The notes: a model not told the origin generated them from the letters alone. 10,219 nucleotides of DNA from Candidatus Moranbacteria bacterium CG_4_8_14_3_um_filter_34_16 (GCA_002782345.1 PFHO01000042.1:1-10219), one strand, 5' to 3'. Shown: positions 1 to 7,347, numbered from the stretch's first letter. Program-made: numbers and translations.

Positions 1-159
1 TATTTTGTTTCTGCGATGGGAATTTTGCAAGCTGTTGTCAGTTGGAACTCAATTCTTTTGGCTTTTGGAGTGTCCGCTTTTATCGGAATTGTTTTTGGAT
101 ATTACCCGGCTAGAAAAGCTTCCAAACTAAACCCTATTGAAGCTCTTAGGTATGAATAG
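1..159 (+). CDS. ABC transporter permease, MacB/FtsX type (C-terminal end only)
   Basis: This is an open frame from the first base to the TAG at 157-159, giving the last 52 residues of a protein whose start lies outside the window. Residues about 18-35 form a hydrophobic membrane helix. It is followed at once by a YPARKASKLNPIEALRYE-type ending. The pattern P-A-(R/K)-x-A-(S/A)-x-L-x-P-(I/V)-E-A-L-R-Y-E is the well-known C-terminal signature of MacB/LolC/FtsX-family permeases, where the last helix exits to the cytoplasm. These permeases normally work with a cytoplasmic ATPase in exporting peptides, lipoproteins or drugs, or in cell-envelope signalling. The substrate cannot be told from this fragment. 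The gene ends before a T-rich hairpin, so it is probably the last gene of an upstream operon. The family is secure; the exact role is unknown. Confidence 0.88.
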   Translation, partial: YFVSAMGILQAVVSWNSILLAFGVSAFIGIVFGYYPARKASKLNPIEALRYE

Positions 160-185
160 TTGGAGAAATTATTTACCAAAGAATG

Positions 186-213
186 GATTTAAATTTTAAA
201 TCAATTTTTTTTT
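186..213 (+). terminator. Rho-independent terminator after the ABC permease gene
   Basis: GATTTAAA at 186-193 is the perfect reverse complement of TTTAAATC at 195-202. The outer six to seven pairs can form with a small AT loop. A run of nine T follows at 205-213. It lies 27 bases after the permease stop and well before leuS, as expected for a terminator separating the two units. The stem is AT-only except for its closing G-C pair, so its strength is uncertain. Confidence 0.5.
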
Positions 214-359
214 GAGTTCTTCAAAGAGTGATGGGTAGAGTGGTGAATACATAGCTATCATAGAAAAAGAAAAAAGAAGAGAATAAAAAAATATAAAATT
301 ATAAAAAAAAAGATATAAAAAATATTTTCAATAAATAAGTTTAAAAAACTGACAAACGC

Positions 360-388
360 TTGAAAAAAACAAAAAAATGAGTTAAAGT
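360..388 (+). promoter_or_regulatory. Predicted promoter of leuS
   Basis: TTGAAA at 360-365 is a possible -35 box and TAAAGT at 383-388 a possible -10 box, with a 17-base spacer. A closely similar block (GCTTGAAAAA, then AAAAAAATGA, two bases, then TAAA-x-T) occurs again at 2996-3028 before the aldolase gene, which supports a real shared element. If the boxes are right, transcription would start around 395, almost on the ATG at 396, giving a leaderless or nearly leaderless mRNA. The region is very A-rich, so chance similarity is possible. Confidence 0.4.
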
Positions 389-395
389 GGAAAAT

Positions 396-2891
396 ATGAA
401 GCAAGATAAAAAGAAATACAATCCTCAAGCGATTGAAAAAAAATGGGCGAAAAGATGGGTGGAAGAAAAAACTTTTTCTCCCGATTTGGAAAAGGCAAAA
501 AATCCTTATTACGCTCTTTTTATGTTTCCCTATCCCAGCGCGGAAGGATTGCATATTGGAAATTTTTACGCATTCACTTGTGTGGATGTGATGGCGAAAT
601 ACAAAAAACTGCGTGGTTTTGATGTTTTTGAGCCGGTTGGCTGGGACGCCTTTGGAATTCATAGTGAAAATTACGCGTTAAAAATAGGCGAAACTCCGGG
701 AAAAATGCTTGAACGAACAATAGCCAATTTTTCTGAGCAAATTAAATCAGCCGGATTAAGTTGCGATTGGGAAAAAGAAATCAACACGACTTCGCCGGAA
801 TATTATAAGTGGACTCAATGGATTTTCATTCAACTTTTTGCACGCGGTTTGGCGTATCAAAAAGAATCTTATTTGAATTGGTGTCCCTCTTGCAAAACGG
901 TTTTAGCCGATGAGCAAATTGAGGGTGGAACTTGCGAAAGATGCAAAAGCGCGCCGGAAAAAAGAAAAATGAAACAATGGTTTTTCAAAATTACCGCTTA
1001 TGCCGAAAGATTATTGGAAGGTTTGGAAAAAATGGATTGGTCGGAAATTACCAAGAGCGCGCAAAGAAATTGGATTGGAAAATCCGAAGGAGCGAACATT
1101 AAATTTAAAGTGGTGGATAGCGTGGAGGAATTTGAAATTTTTACCACCCGACCGGACACGCTTTTTGGTTGCACTTATTGCGTTTTATCTCCCGAGCATG
1201 ATTTAACACAAAAAATTGTTTCAAAAGAGCAGCGATTAAAAGTGGAAGAATATATCAAGAAAGCGGGAGCTAAATCGGATTTGGAAAGGAAAGAAAATAA
1301 AGAAAAAACAGGAGTATTTTCCGGCGCTTATGCTATTAATCCGGTTAATCAGGAGAAAGTGCCGATTTGGATTGCGGATTATGTTTTGGCAGGATACGGA
1401 TTTGGAGCGATTATGGCGGTGCCGGCGCACGATGAACGAGATTGGGAATTTGCTCAAAAATTCAACTTGCCGATAAAATATGTAATTTTGTTAGACGACA
1501 AAAAAAAGCGAATGTTGGATGATCGCAACAAAGAAAATGCGGATTCGTGGATTTTGCAGTTAGATAAAAATGAGAAAAAATGGTGGTGGAAAGAAAATTA
1601 TTGTTATACCGAAGATGGCGCGCTTTTTAATTCCGGTGGATATAATGGATTGTCTTCTCAAGAAGCGCGCAAAAAGATTGTTCAATGGTTAGAAAAAAAT
1701 AATTTAGGAAAAAAAGAAACGAACTATAAATTGCGAGACTGGTGTATTTCTCGACAACGTTATTGGGGACCGCCCATTCCGATAATCTATTGCGAAAAAT
1801 GCGGAACAGTGGCTGTGCCGGAAAAAGATTTGCCAGTAAAATTGCCGGAGTTGGAAATTGGTTGGGAACCTTCCGGAGACGGACGCGGACCATTAGCCAA
1901 AGTGGAAAATTTTATGGCAACCAATTGTCCCAAATGCGGAGGAAAAGCGCAAAGAGAAGCGGATGTGACGGATAATTTTTTGGATTCAGCTTGGTATTTT
2001 TTTCGCTATATTTCTTCCATGAACAAAGAGAAAATTTTTGATGAAAAATTGGCGAAAAAATGGTTTCCGATTGATTTGTATGTTGGAGGAAATGAACACG
2101 CGGTTCTTCATCTTATGTATACTCGTTTTATCACGATGGCGTTCCACGACTTGGGGCTCATTGATTTTGATGATCCATTCAAAAAATTTAGAGCCAATGG
2201 AATGATTTTAAAAGATGGCAAAAAAATGTCCAAGTCCAAAGGCAATGTTATCAATCCGGAAGAATACAGAGAAAAAGTGGGATACGACGCTTTGAAATCT
2301 TATATTTTATTTCTGGGTCCCTTGGGGGAAGATCGCAGTTTTTCCGACAGAGGAATTTTAGGCACGAAAAATTGGGCGGAAAAAGTTTATAATTTGCTTG
2401 AGAAAGTGAAAGATACTGAAGAGAAAAAAGCGGTTTTGCAAAAATTGCATAAAACTATTCAAGGAGTTGAAATGGATATGAAAAATCAAAAATATAATAC
2501 CGCCATTGCCAAATTGATGGAGATGACTAATCTGTTAACAAAAGAAGAAAAAATTTCCAAAAGTGTTTTTGAAAAATTTGTTATAATCTCAGCTGTTTTT
2601 TTGCCGGCTTTAGCGGAAGAAATTTGGGAAAGATTGGGTCATAATGAATCTATTTTTGATCAAAAATGGCCGGAATACGATTCTTCTCTCGCTAGTGAAG
2701 AAAAAATTGAATTAGTGGTTCAAATTAATGGAAAAGTTCGCGATAAAATTATAGCTGATGCCGATGTTAATGAAGAAATTGCTAAAAAATTGGCGATTAC
2801 AAGCGCGAAAATTGAGAAATATATTATTGGCAAAGATATTAAAAAAATTATTTTTGTTAAAGGAAAACTGATTAATTTGGTTGTGAAATAA
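396..2891 (+). CDS. leuS: Leucyl-tRNA synthetase
   Basis: Cytoplasmic class Ia enzyme that charges tRNA-Leu with leucine using ATP. It has about 831 residues, a normal length for the bacterial enzyme. Counted from the GTG at 387, the HIGH-type motif is HIGN at residues 56-59, after the typical FPYPSAEGLH run. KMSKS is at 613-617. A zinc-type knob with CPSC and CERC pairs follows the first Rossmann half. The editing (CP1) domain carries TTRPDTLFG and AVPAHDERDWEFA, including the aspartate usual for clearing mischarged tRNA. A second CEKC/CPKC pair precedes DNFLDSAWYFFRY. The C-terminal end has VVQINGKVRDKI, typical of LeuRS. I chose the ATG at 396 because the alternative GTG at 387 overlaps the predicted -10 box; a GTG start adds three residues. 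The odd point is HIGN instead of HIGH. The gene appears to stand alone. Confidence 0.96.
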   Translation: MKQDKKKYNPQAIEKKWAKRWVEEKTFSPDLEKAKNPYYALFMFPYPSAEGLHIGNFYAFTCVDVMAKYKKLRGFDVFEPVGWDAFGIHSENYALKIGETPGKMLERTIANFSEQIKSAGLSCDWEKEINTTSPEYYKWTQWIFIQLFARGLAYQKESYLNWCPSCKTVLADEQIEGGTCERCKSAPEKRKMKQWFFKITAYAERLLEGLEKMDWSEITKSAQRNWIGKSEGANIKFKVVDSVEEFEIFTTRPDTLFGCTYCVLSPEHDLTQKIVSKEQRLKVEEYIKKAGAKSDLERKENKEKTGVFSGAYAINPVNQEKVPIWIADYVLAGYGFGAIMAVPAHDERDWEFAQKFNLPIKYVILLDDKKKRMLDDRNKENADSWILQLDKNEKKWWWKENYCYTEDGALFNSGGYNGLSSQEARKKIVQWLEKNNLGKKETNYKLRDWCISRQRYWGPPIPIIYCEKCGTVAVPEKDLPVKLPELEIGWEPSGDGRGPLAKVENFMATNCPKCGGKAQREADVTDNFLDSAWYFFRYISSMNKEKIFDEKLAKKWFPIDLYVGGNEHAVLHLMYTRFITMAFHDLGLIDFDDPFKKFRANGMILKDGKKMSKSKGNVINPEEYREKVGYDALKSYILFLGPLGEDRSFSDRGILGTKNWAEKVYNLLEKVKDTEEKKAVLQKLHKTIQGVEMDMKNQKYNTAIAKLMEMTNLLTKEEKISKSVFEKFVIISAVFLPALAEEIWERLGHNESIFDQKWPEYDSSLASEEKIELVVQINGKVRDKIIADADVNEEIAKKLAITSAKIEKYIIGKDIKKIIFVKGKLINLVVK

Positions 2892-2913
2892 GGTAAATTT
2901 TATGAATTAGTGG

Positions 2914-2932
2914 TATTTTTTGAAAATATTTT
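2914..2932 (+). terminator. Weak possible terminator after leuS
   Basis: TATTTT at 2914-2919 pairs with AAAATA at 2923-2928 around a TTG loop, followed by four T. It sits 22 bases after the leuS stop, which is the right place, but the stem is six AT pairs only and such hairpins are common by chance in this composition. Confidence 0.25.
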
Positions 2933-2997
2933 ATTGATTGTTTTCTGAAATGGTTTAGCTTATGGCTTGTGCTTTTCTCTTCAAATCTGTTGTTTGC

Positions 2998-3028
2998 TTG
3001 AAAAATGGGTAAAAAAATGAACTAAAAT
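2998..3028 (+). promoter_or_regulatory. Predicted promoter for the aldolase unit
   Basis: TTGAAA at 2998-3003 and TAAAAT at 3023-3028 resemble -35 and -10 boxes, with a rather long 19-base spacer. The block looks like the one before leuS (GCTTGAAAAA then AAAAAAATGA then TAAA-x-T). Transcription would begin near 3035 and leave a leader of about 170 bases before the aldolase ATG at 3208. The resemblance between the two sites is visible in the sequence; promoter activity is inferred. Confidence 0.4.
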
Positions 3029-3207
3029 TATGAGAGTGAGTTATTTAATTGTGAAGGTTGTCGTTGTACTGGCTATATAAAATGGATTTTTAAGATGAAG
3101 TGCGTAAGGCCTACAACTATAAAAACTATCGCTTAATTCTAAAATAAATCTGAAAATTTATTTTTAAGTCTATATTTTATTTCAGAATTAATGTTGATAA
3201 AAAAAAT

Positions 3208-4068
3208 ATGATTGTTTCAGTCAAAGAAATTTTATTGAAAGCCAAAGAAAACAACTATGCGGTCGGAGCTTTCAACACGGTTAATTTGGAAACCACGCGA
3301 GCGATTGTTGATGCCGCCAAAGAAACTCAATCTCCGGTGATTATACAAGTTACGGAAAAAACTATGGAATATTCCGGTGGACGATTGATTTTTAATTTGA
3401 TGAAAAATGATGCCGAATTTTATGCTCCGGAAATTCCAATAGGCATTCATTTGGATCATGGGAAAAGTGTTGAAATTATCCAACGGGCGATAAAAATGGG
3501 TTTCAGTTCGGTGATGTATGATGGATCGCGGAAAAAATACGAAGACAATTTGGATATAACCAAAAAAGTGGTGGATTTTTGTCATGAAGCGGGAGTGGAT
3601 GTGCAAGGGGAATTGGGCAGTGTCCCTTATTTGGGAGAAACACAAGGATATGAAGTGGATTGGGAAAAATATATGACGAATCCCGATCAAGCCGCTTCTT
3701 TTGTTGAACAAACTGGAATTGATGCTTTGGCTGTGGCGATTGGAAACGCGCATGGATTTTTTAAAGAAAGATCCAAACCGGATTTTGAAAGACTGGAAGA
3801 AATCAATAAAAAATGCGATATTCCGTTGATTCTTCATGGAGCGTCTGATTGGGAAAATGGAAAAGTGGCGGAAGTGATTCAAAGAGGTATCAATTGTTTC
3901 AATGTGGACACGGCAATCCGGGTTGCTTTTATGGGGAGTTTGGCTAACTTTTTCAAAGAAAACGAACAATCTTTTGATTTAAGAAAAATTTTAGGCGAAG
4001 CGCGAGATTCAGCCAAAGAAACAATCAAACAAAAAATGATTTTTTTTGGGAGTGCCGGAAAAGTTTAA
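3208..4068 (+). CDS. fba: Class II (zinc) fructose-bisphosphate aldolase
   Basis: Cytosolic glycolytic and gluconeogenic enzyme that reversibly splits fructose 1,6-bisphosphate into dihydroxyacetone phosphate and glyceraldehyde 3-phosphate. It has 286 residues, as in the shorter class II aldolases. Near the N-terminus is YAVGAFNTVNLETTRA. HLDHG at 81-85 holds the catalytic Asp83 and zinc-ligand His84. QGELGSV at 133-139 includes Glu135. The other expected zinc histidines are His182 (in GNAHG) and His210 (in ILHGAS). NVDTAIR at 232-238 matches the phosphate-binding NxxTxxR end of the barrel. The usual HGGSG loop reads HGASDW here. That variation leaves open a related ketose bisphosphate such as tagatose bisphosphate as substrate. 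The start has no Shine-Dalgarno sequence but is preceded by an A-run. It lies 69 bases before the NADH-linked module and may be co-transcribed with it. Confidence 0.9.
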   Translation: MIVSVKEILLKAKENNYAVGAFNTVNLETTRAIVDAAKETQSPVIIQVTEKTMEYSGGRLIFNLMKNDAEFYAPEIPIGIHLDHGKSVEIIQRAIKMGFSSVMYDGSRKKYEDNLDITKKVVDFCHEAGVDVQGELGSVPYLGETQGYEVDWEKYMTNPDQAASFVEQTGIDALAVAIGNAHGFFKERSKPDFERLEEINKKCDIPLILHGASDWENGKVAEVIQRGINCFNVDTAIRVAFMGSLANFFKENEQSFDLRKILGEARDSAKETIKQKMIFFGSAGKV

Positions 4069-4137
4069 TATTTTTGAAAATTTTTGTCTAAAATTATTAT
4101 TTTGTTAAAGGCGTTTTAGGTCTATTTTACAATCAAA

Positions 4138-4587
4138 ATGGTTATGAAAACAACGGAAAAAATACTTTTAAATTATGATCCTGAGAAAGAAAATTTATTA
4201 CCGGTTTTAAAAGAAATCAGCTCTTTTTTTGGTTTTATTTCAGAAAAAAACGCCCAAAAAATTGCCGATTATTTTTCTTTGTCTCTTTCGCAGATTTTTG
4301 AAACGGCCAGTTTCTATGATTTTTTGAAGGTGAAAAATTCACCTCAAATATTTATAAAAATATGTTCTGGAACAGTTTGTGCGACGATAGGGACAAGAAA
4401 AATAATAAAAGAAATTGAAAATAAGTTGAAAATAAAAATAGGCGATGATTTTAATCCAAGAATAAAATTGGAAACTGCCAGCTGTTTGGGACATTGCGGA
4501 GAAGGACCAATAGTGATAGTGAATGGTCAAGTTTATAAAAAAGTGACTGTCAGCAGTATTCACGAAATTTTGGAAAAATATGTGTAA
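4138..4587 (+). CDS. nuoE: NuoE/HydC-like [2Fe-2S] thioredoxin-fold subunit of a NADH-linked complex
   Basis: Small electron-transfer subunit of the kind that pairs with the NADH-oxidising flavoprotein in complex I (NuoE), HoxE, and trimeric [FeFe] hydrogenases (HydC). It has 149 residues, a normal length. The N-terminal ~65 residues form the helical part seen in this family (ending IFETASFYDFL). The thioredoxin-like domain then carries the four cluster cysteines: Cys76 and Cys81 in CSGTVC, and Cys116 and Cys120 in CLGHC, followed by GEGP. It is followed after 63 bases by the NuoF-like gene. The start may be the ATG at 4138 or the one at 4144; both lack a Shine-Dalgarno sequence. A TACAAT at 4128-4133 could be a -10 box but has no good -35. 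The family is certain. Whether to call it HydC, HoxE or NuoE depends on the partner enzyme. Confidence 0.92.
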   Translation: MVMKTTEKILLNYDPEKENLLPVLKEISSFFGFISEKNAQKIADYFSLSLSQIFETASFYDFLKVKNSPQIFIKICSGTVCATIGTRKIIKEIENKLKIKIGDDFNPRIKLETASCLGHCGEGPIVIVNGQVYKKVTVSSIHEILEKYV

Positions 4588-4650
4588 TATTTTTAGGCAT
4601 TTTATTAAAATAAAGCCGACAAAATTATGATTTTTATATTTAAAGGTTAA

Positions 4651-5886
4651 ATGAAAAAAAATATCAAAATAATAACTAAACATTGGGGAAAAATAAATCC
4701 TTTAAGAATAGAGGAATATTTGAAAGAAGGCGGATATAAGGCTTTGGAAAAATTTATTTTTCAGATGCGACCGGAAGAAGCTATTCAAGAGATAGAGGCA
4801 TCCAATCTTTGCGGGCGAGGAGGTGCCGGTTTTCCCACCGGAAAAAAATTGAAAATGGTAGCGGAAAGAAAAGAGAAAGAAAAATATTTTATTTGCAATT
4901 TAGACGAATCAGAGCCAGGAACTTATAAAGATAGAATGATTGTCAAGAACAATCCGCAACTTTTATTGGAAGGATTGATAATTTCAGCTTTGACAGTGGG
5001 AGCTTCCAAAGCTTTCATATATCTTAATGGAAATTATGAAGAAGAAAAATATATTTTGGAAAAAGCTTTAGCGCAAGCTGAAAAAGAGAAATTTTTAGGA
5101 GAAAAGATTTTGTCTTCTGGTTATAATTTGGAACTAAAACTGTTTTTTGGAGCGGGAGCTTATATTTGCGGAGAAGAAACCGCGCTTATAAACTCTATTG
5201 AAGGAAAACGCGGAGAACCAAGAATGCGTCCTCCTTATCCGACAGAAAAAGGTCTTTGGGAAAAACCGACAGCGGTGAATAATGCCGAAACAATTGCCAA
5301 TATTCCTTGGATAATTTTGGAAGGAGGAAAAAAATTTGCGACTATCGGAGCGGAATGTTCTCCCGGGACAAAACTTTATATTTTAAGCGGAGCGATTAAT
5401 AATCCGGGAGTTTTTGAAGCGCCGACAGGAATAACGGTGAGACAACTAATCAAAGAAATCGGGGGAGGAATTCCGAAAGGAAAAAAATTTTGGTTTGCAC
5501 AAATTGGCGGAGCTTCGGGCGTTTTGGCGATTGGAAAAGATTTGGATGCCGAGTTGACTTTCTCTAAAAATTGTCTTATTCCTTTAGGTTCCGGTTCGGT
5601 TTTGGTGATTGATAAAAGTGTGGAAATTTACGATTTGTTATTTTCGTGGAGCGATTTTTTTCGTCGCGAGTCTTGCGGAAAATGTTTGCCTTGTCGTGAA
5701 GGCACTTTTCGCTTAAATGAAATTATCCAAAGGTTTGAAGACGGAAAAATTTCTCAAAGAGACAAAAAAGCTTTGGGACAAATTCTATGGTCTTTGGAAA
5801 ATACCGCTTTTTGTCCTTTTGGCAAGTTTGTCGCCAAACCTTTTCAAGACGCTTTGGAAAGGTTAGATATATTTAAAAATGTTTAA
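4651..5886 (+). CDS. nuoF: NuoF/HydB-like FMN- and NADH-binding flavoprotein subunit
   Basis: Soluble subunit that oxidises NADH (or reduces NAD+) at FMN and passes electrons to iron-sulfur clusters. It has 411 residues, close to bare NuoF. GRGGAGFPTG at 55-64 is the NADH/FMN loop. CNLDESEPGTYKDR begins at residue 82 and matches the FMN-site motif. GAGAYICGEETALI and EGKRGEPRMRPPYP follow. An SLBB segment contains QIGGASG. The [4Fe-4S] site is Cys342, Cys345 and Cys348 in ESCGKCLPCREG, plus Cys388 in NTAFCPFG. It lacks both the N-terminal [2Fe-2S] domain and the C-terminal two-cluster ferredoxin domain of the longer HydB of electron-bifurcating hydrogenases such as that of Thermotoga. The start has AAAGG six to ten bases upstream, one of the few Shine-Dalgarno-like sites here. 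It is 12 bases before the HydA-like gene, so the two are surely co-transcribed. Confidence 0.94.
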   Translation: MKKNIKIITKHWGKINPLRIEEYLKEGGYKALEKFIFQMRPEEAIQEIEASNLCGRGGAGFPTGKKLKMVAERKEKEKYFICNLDESEPGTYKDRMIVKNNPQLLLEGLIISALTVGASKAFIYLNGNYEEEKYILEKALAQAEKEKFLGEKILSSGYNLELKLFFGAGAYICGEETALINSIEGKRGEPRMRPPYPTEKGLWEKPTAVNNAETIANIPWIILEGGKKFATIGAECSPGTKLYILSGAINNPGVFEAPTGITVRQLIKEIGGGIPKGKKFWFAQIGGASGVLAIGKDLDAELTFSKNCLIPLGSGSVLVIDKSVEIYDLLFSWSDFFRRESCGKCLPCREGTFRLNEIIQRFEDGKISQRDKKALGQILWSLENTAFCPFGKFVAKPFQDALERLDIFKNV

Positions 5887-5898
5887 GCTAAAAAAATA

Positions 5899-7347
5899 AT
5901 GGATTACGTAAAAATAAAAATCAACGGTAAAAATTATAAGGCTAAAAAAGATGAAACAGTTTTGGATGTTTGTCGCAGAGAAAAAATAAGAATTCCGACT
6001 TTATGTTTTTGCAAAGATTTGCTTCGCGAAGCGGTCTGTCGTTTGTGTCTGGTGAAAATTGAAAATCGCTTAGTCCCTTCTTGCGCGACAAAAATTTTTT
6101 CGGGGATGGAAATTATCACTGAGGATGAAGACATAAAAAAATCCCGGGAGATTAATTTGGAATTGCTTTGGTCGGATCACGCCGGAAAATGCGTTAAGTG
6201 TCCGAAAAATAGAAGATGCGAATTGCAAGACTTAGCGGAAGAATATAAAATAGAAAATTTTAACTTTGTTCCCAGGAGAGAAGAATTGAGCGATAAAGAG
6301 GAAATAAAATTGCTTAAAGAAAACAAATTGCGAGTAGTGGTGGATGAAAAAAATCCGGCAATAAAAAGAACTACCGAATATTGCGTAGAGTGTCGGCGGT
6401 GTATCAATATTTGTCCGGTGAGATCGTATGGATTCAATCATCGCGCCGGAGATGTGATTGTGGGAACGCCTTATGAAAAAACTTTGGATTGTTTGTTTTG
6501 CGGTCAATGTGTGGCGCATTGTCCCACCGGAGCGTTGACTGATCAAAATGACTTGGAAAAAATTGAAAAAAAATTGGATGATCTTAAAATTTTGGCGGTT
6601 GCCATAGTAGATCTGGCTATTTTTGAAAGTTTGCGAAACGAATTTCCGGAAATAAAAAATTCTTTTGATTTGGTGAAAATTTTGAGAGGAATTGGTTTTG
6701 AGAAAGTTTTTAATCTTAAATATGGAAATAAATTTTACGTTGAAAAATTAATTGGAGAATTGAAAAGAAAAAGACAAAAGAAAATTCTTTTCAATGGTAA
6801 TTGTATCGCTTTTGAAAGATTGATAAAGAAATATTATCCTCAATTTGAAAAAAATTTATCTCAGACGGAAATTCCGGATGAGCTTTTGGCTTCAATCATA
6901 AAAAAAGATTATGCCAATCGCAAAAAAATAAACCGACAAGATATTTTTGCGGTTTCTCTCTCTCCTTGTGTGGCTAAAAAATCCAAAAAATATGAAAATT
7001 TGGACGCTATTTTAACAGTCAGGGAGATAGGAAGAATTTTTAGAAACAAAAAAAATGAAATGGACAAAACGGAAAGAAATATTAAAGCGGGTTTTGACCA
7101 ATTAATTGAAGCGGAAGAAATTTGCGAAGATATAAAATTAGAAAAATCGGGAGGAACAAAAGAGGCGGTTTTTTCCAAGATTGAAATTAAAAAATATAAG
7201 GGGGTTTCTTTTTGCGGAATAAAAGATATTAAAAAAAAATTAAATGAAATTTCAAAAGGGGACGCGCGGTATGATTTTTTTGAAGGTTTGATTTGTCCCG
7301 GAGGTTGTTTGAATGGTGGAGGACAGTCAAGAAATTTGAAAGATTGA
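5899..7347 (+). CDS. hydA: NuoG/HoxU-like iron-sulfur protein with a short, divergent [FeFe]-hydrogenase H-domain
   Basis: This 482-residue protein is the third subunit of the module. The relay part (1-220) is complete. A [2Fe-2S] domain uses Cys36, Cys47, Cys50 and Cys62. A His-Cys [4Fe-4S] site uses His94, Cys98, Cys101 and Cys107. Two CxxCxxCxxxCP sites lie at 162-173 and 198-209. Residues ~223-482 align to the H-cluster domain. L1 is FNGNCIAF (Cys302), L2 is SPCVAKK (Cys357), L3 is CPGGCLNGGGQ (Cys466, Cys470). The four [4Fe-4S] ligands of the H-cluster are thus kept. However, the cysteine before Cys302, the proton donor in TSCCP, is Asn301. The Met before PC in L2 is Ser355, and the Met of L3 is Leu464. 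The GAGxIFGxTGG loop is reduced to SGGTKEA. The C-terminal tail of ~60-70 residues is missing. It could be a working unusual hydrogenase, a sensor-like form, or a diaphorase subunit with a remodelled domain. Confidence 0.85.
   Translation: MDYVKIKINGKNYKAKKDETVLDVCRREKIRIPTLCFCKDLLREAVCRLCLVKIENRLVPSCATKIFSGMEIITEDEDIKKSREINLELLWSDHAGKCVKCPKNRRCELQDLAEEYKIENFNFVPRREELSDKEEIKLLKENKLRVVVDEKNPAIKRTTEYCVECRRCINICPVRSYGFNHRAGDVIVGTPYEKTLDCLFCGQCVAHCPTGALTDQNDLEKIEKKLDDLKILAVAIVDLAIFESLRNEFPEIKNSFDLVKILRGIGFEKVFNLKYGNKFYVEKLIGELKRKRQKKILFNGNCIAFERLIKKYYPQFEKNLSQTEIPDELLASIIKKDYANRKKINRQDIFAVSLSPCVAKKSKKYENLDAILTVREIGRIFRNKKNEMDKTERNIKAGFDQLIEAEEICEDIKLEKSGGTKEAVFSKIEIKKYKGVSFCGIKDIKKKLNEISKGDARYDFFEGLICPGGCLNGGGQSRNLKD

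Larger units (their letters stand above)
2892..3207 (+). other. Long non-coding gap between leuS and fba, with paired hairpins
   Basis: This 316-base stretch contains no convincing gene. It holds the weak terminator at 2914-2932, the promoter at 2998-3028, and a structured leader at 3135-3189. In that leader, AAAATAAAT (3141-3149) is the perfect reverse complement of ATTTATTTT (3156-3164). The overlapping segment 3135-3148 is also complementary, 13 of 14 positions, to 3176-3189, with a single A-C mismatch at 3141/3183. The two hairpins cannot form together. This resembles an attenuator or riboswitch expression platform, but no known riboswitch core is recognisable in the 3035-3134 part. Low-complexity AT sequence makes chance pairing possible. 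Confidence 0.4.

Noticed and set aside
258..662. A 134-codon minus-strand open frame rich in Phe and Ile before and inside leuS
   Set aside because: It is the antisense of poly-A and poly-Lys sequence; the hydrophobic look is a composition effect, not a membrane protein.
3030..3080. A 16-codon hydrophobic mini-ORF (ATG at 3030) in the gap before the aldolase gene
   Set aside because: It begins two bases after the predicted -10 box, so its ATG would not be transcribed from that promoter, and nothing else supports translation.
3232..3969. A 245-codon minus-strand open frame across the aldolase gene
   Set aside because: It lies wholly inside a conserved gene in antisense, has no family features, and reflects the low frequency of complementary stop codons in that gene's codon use.
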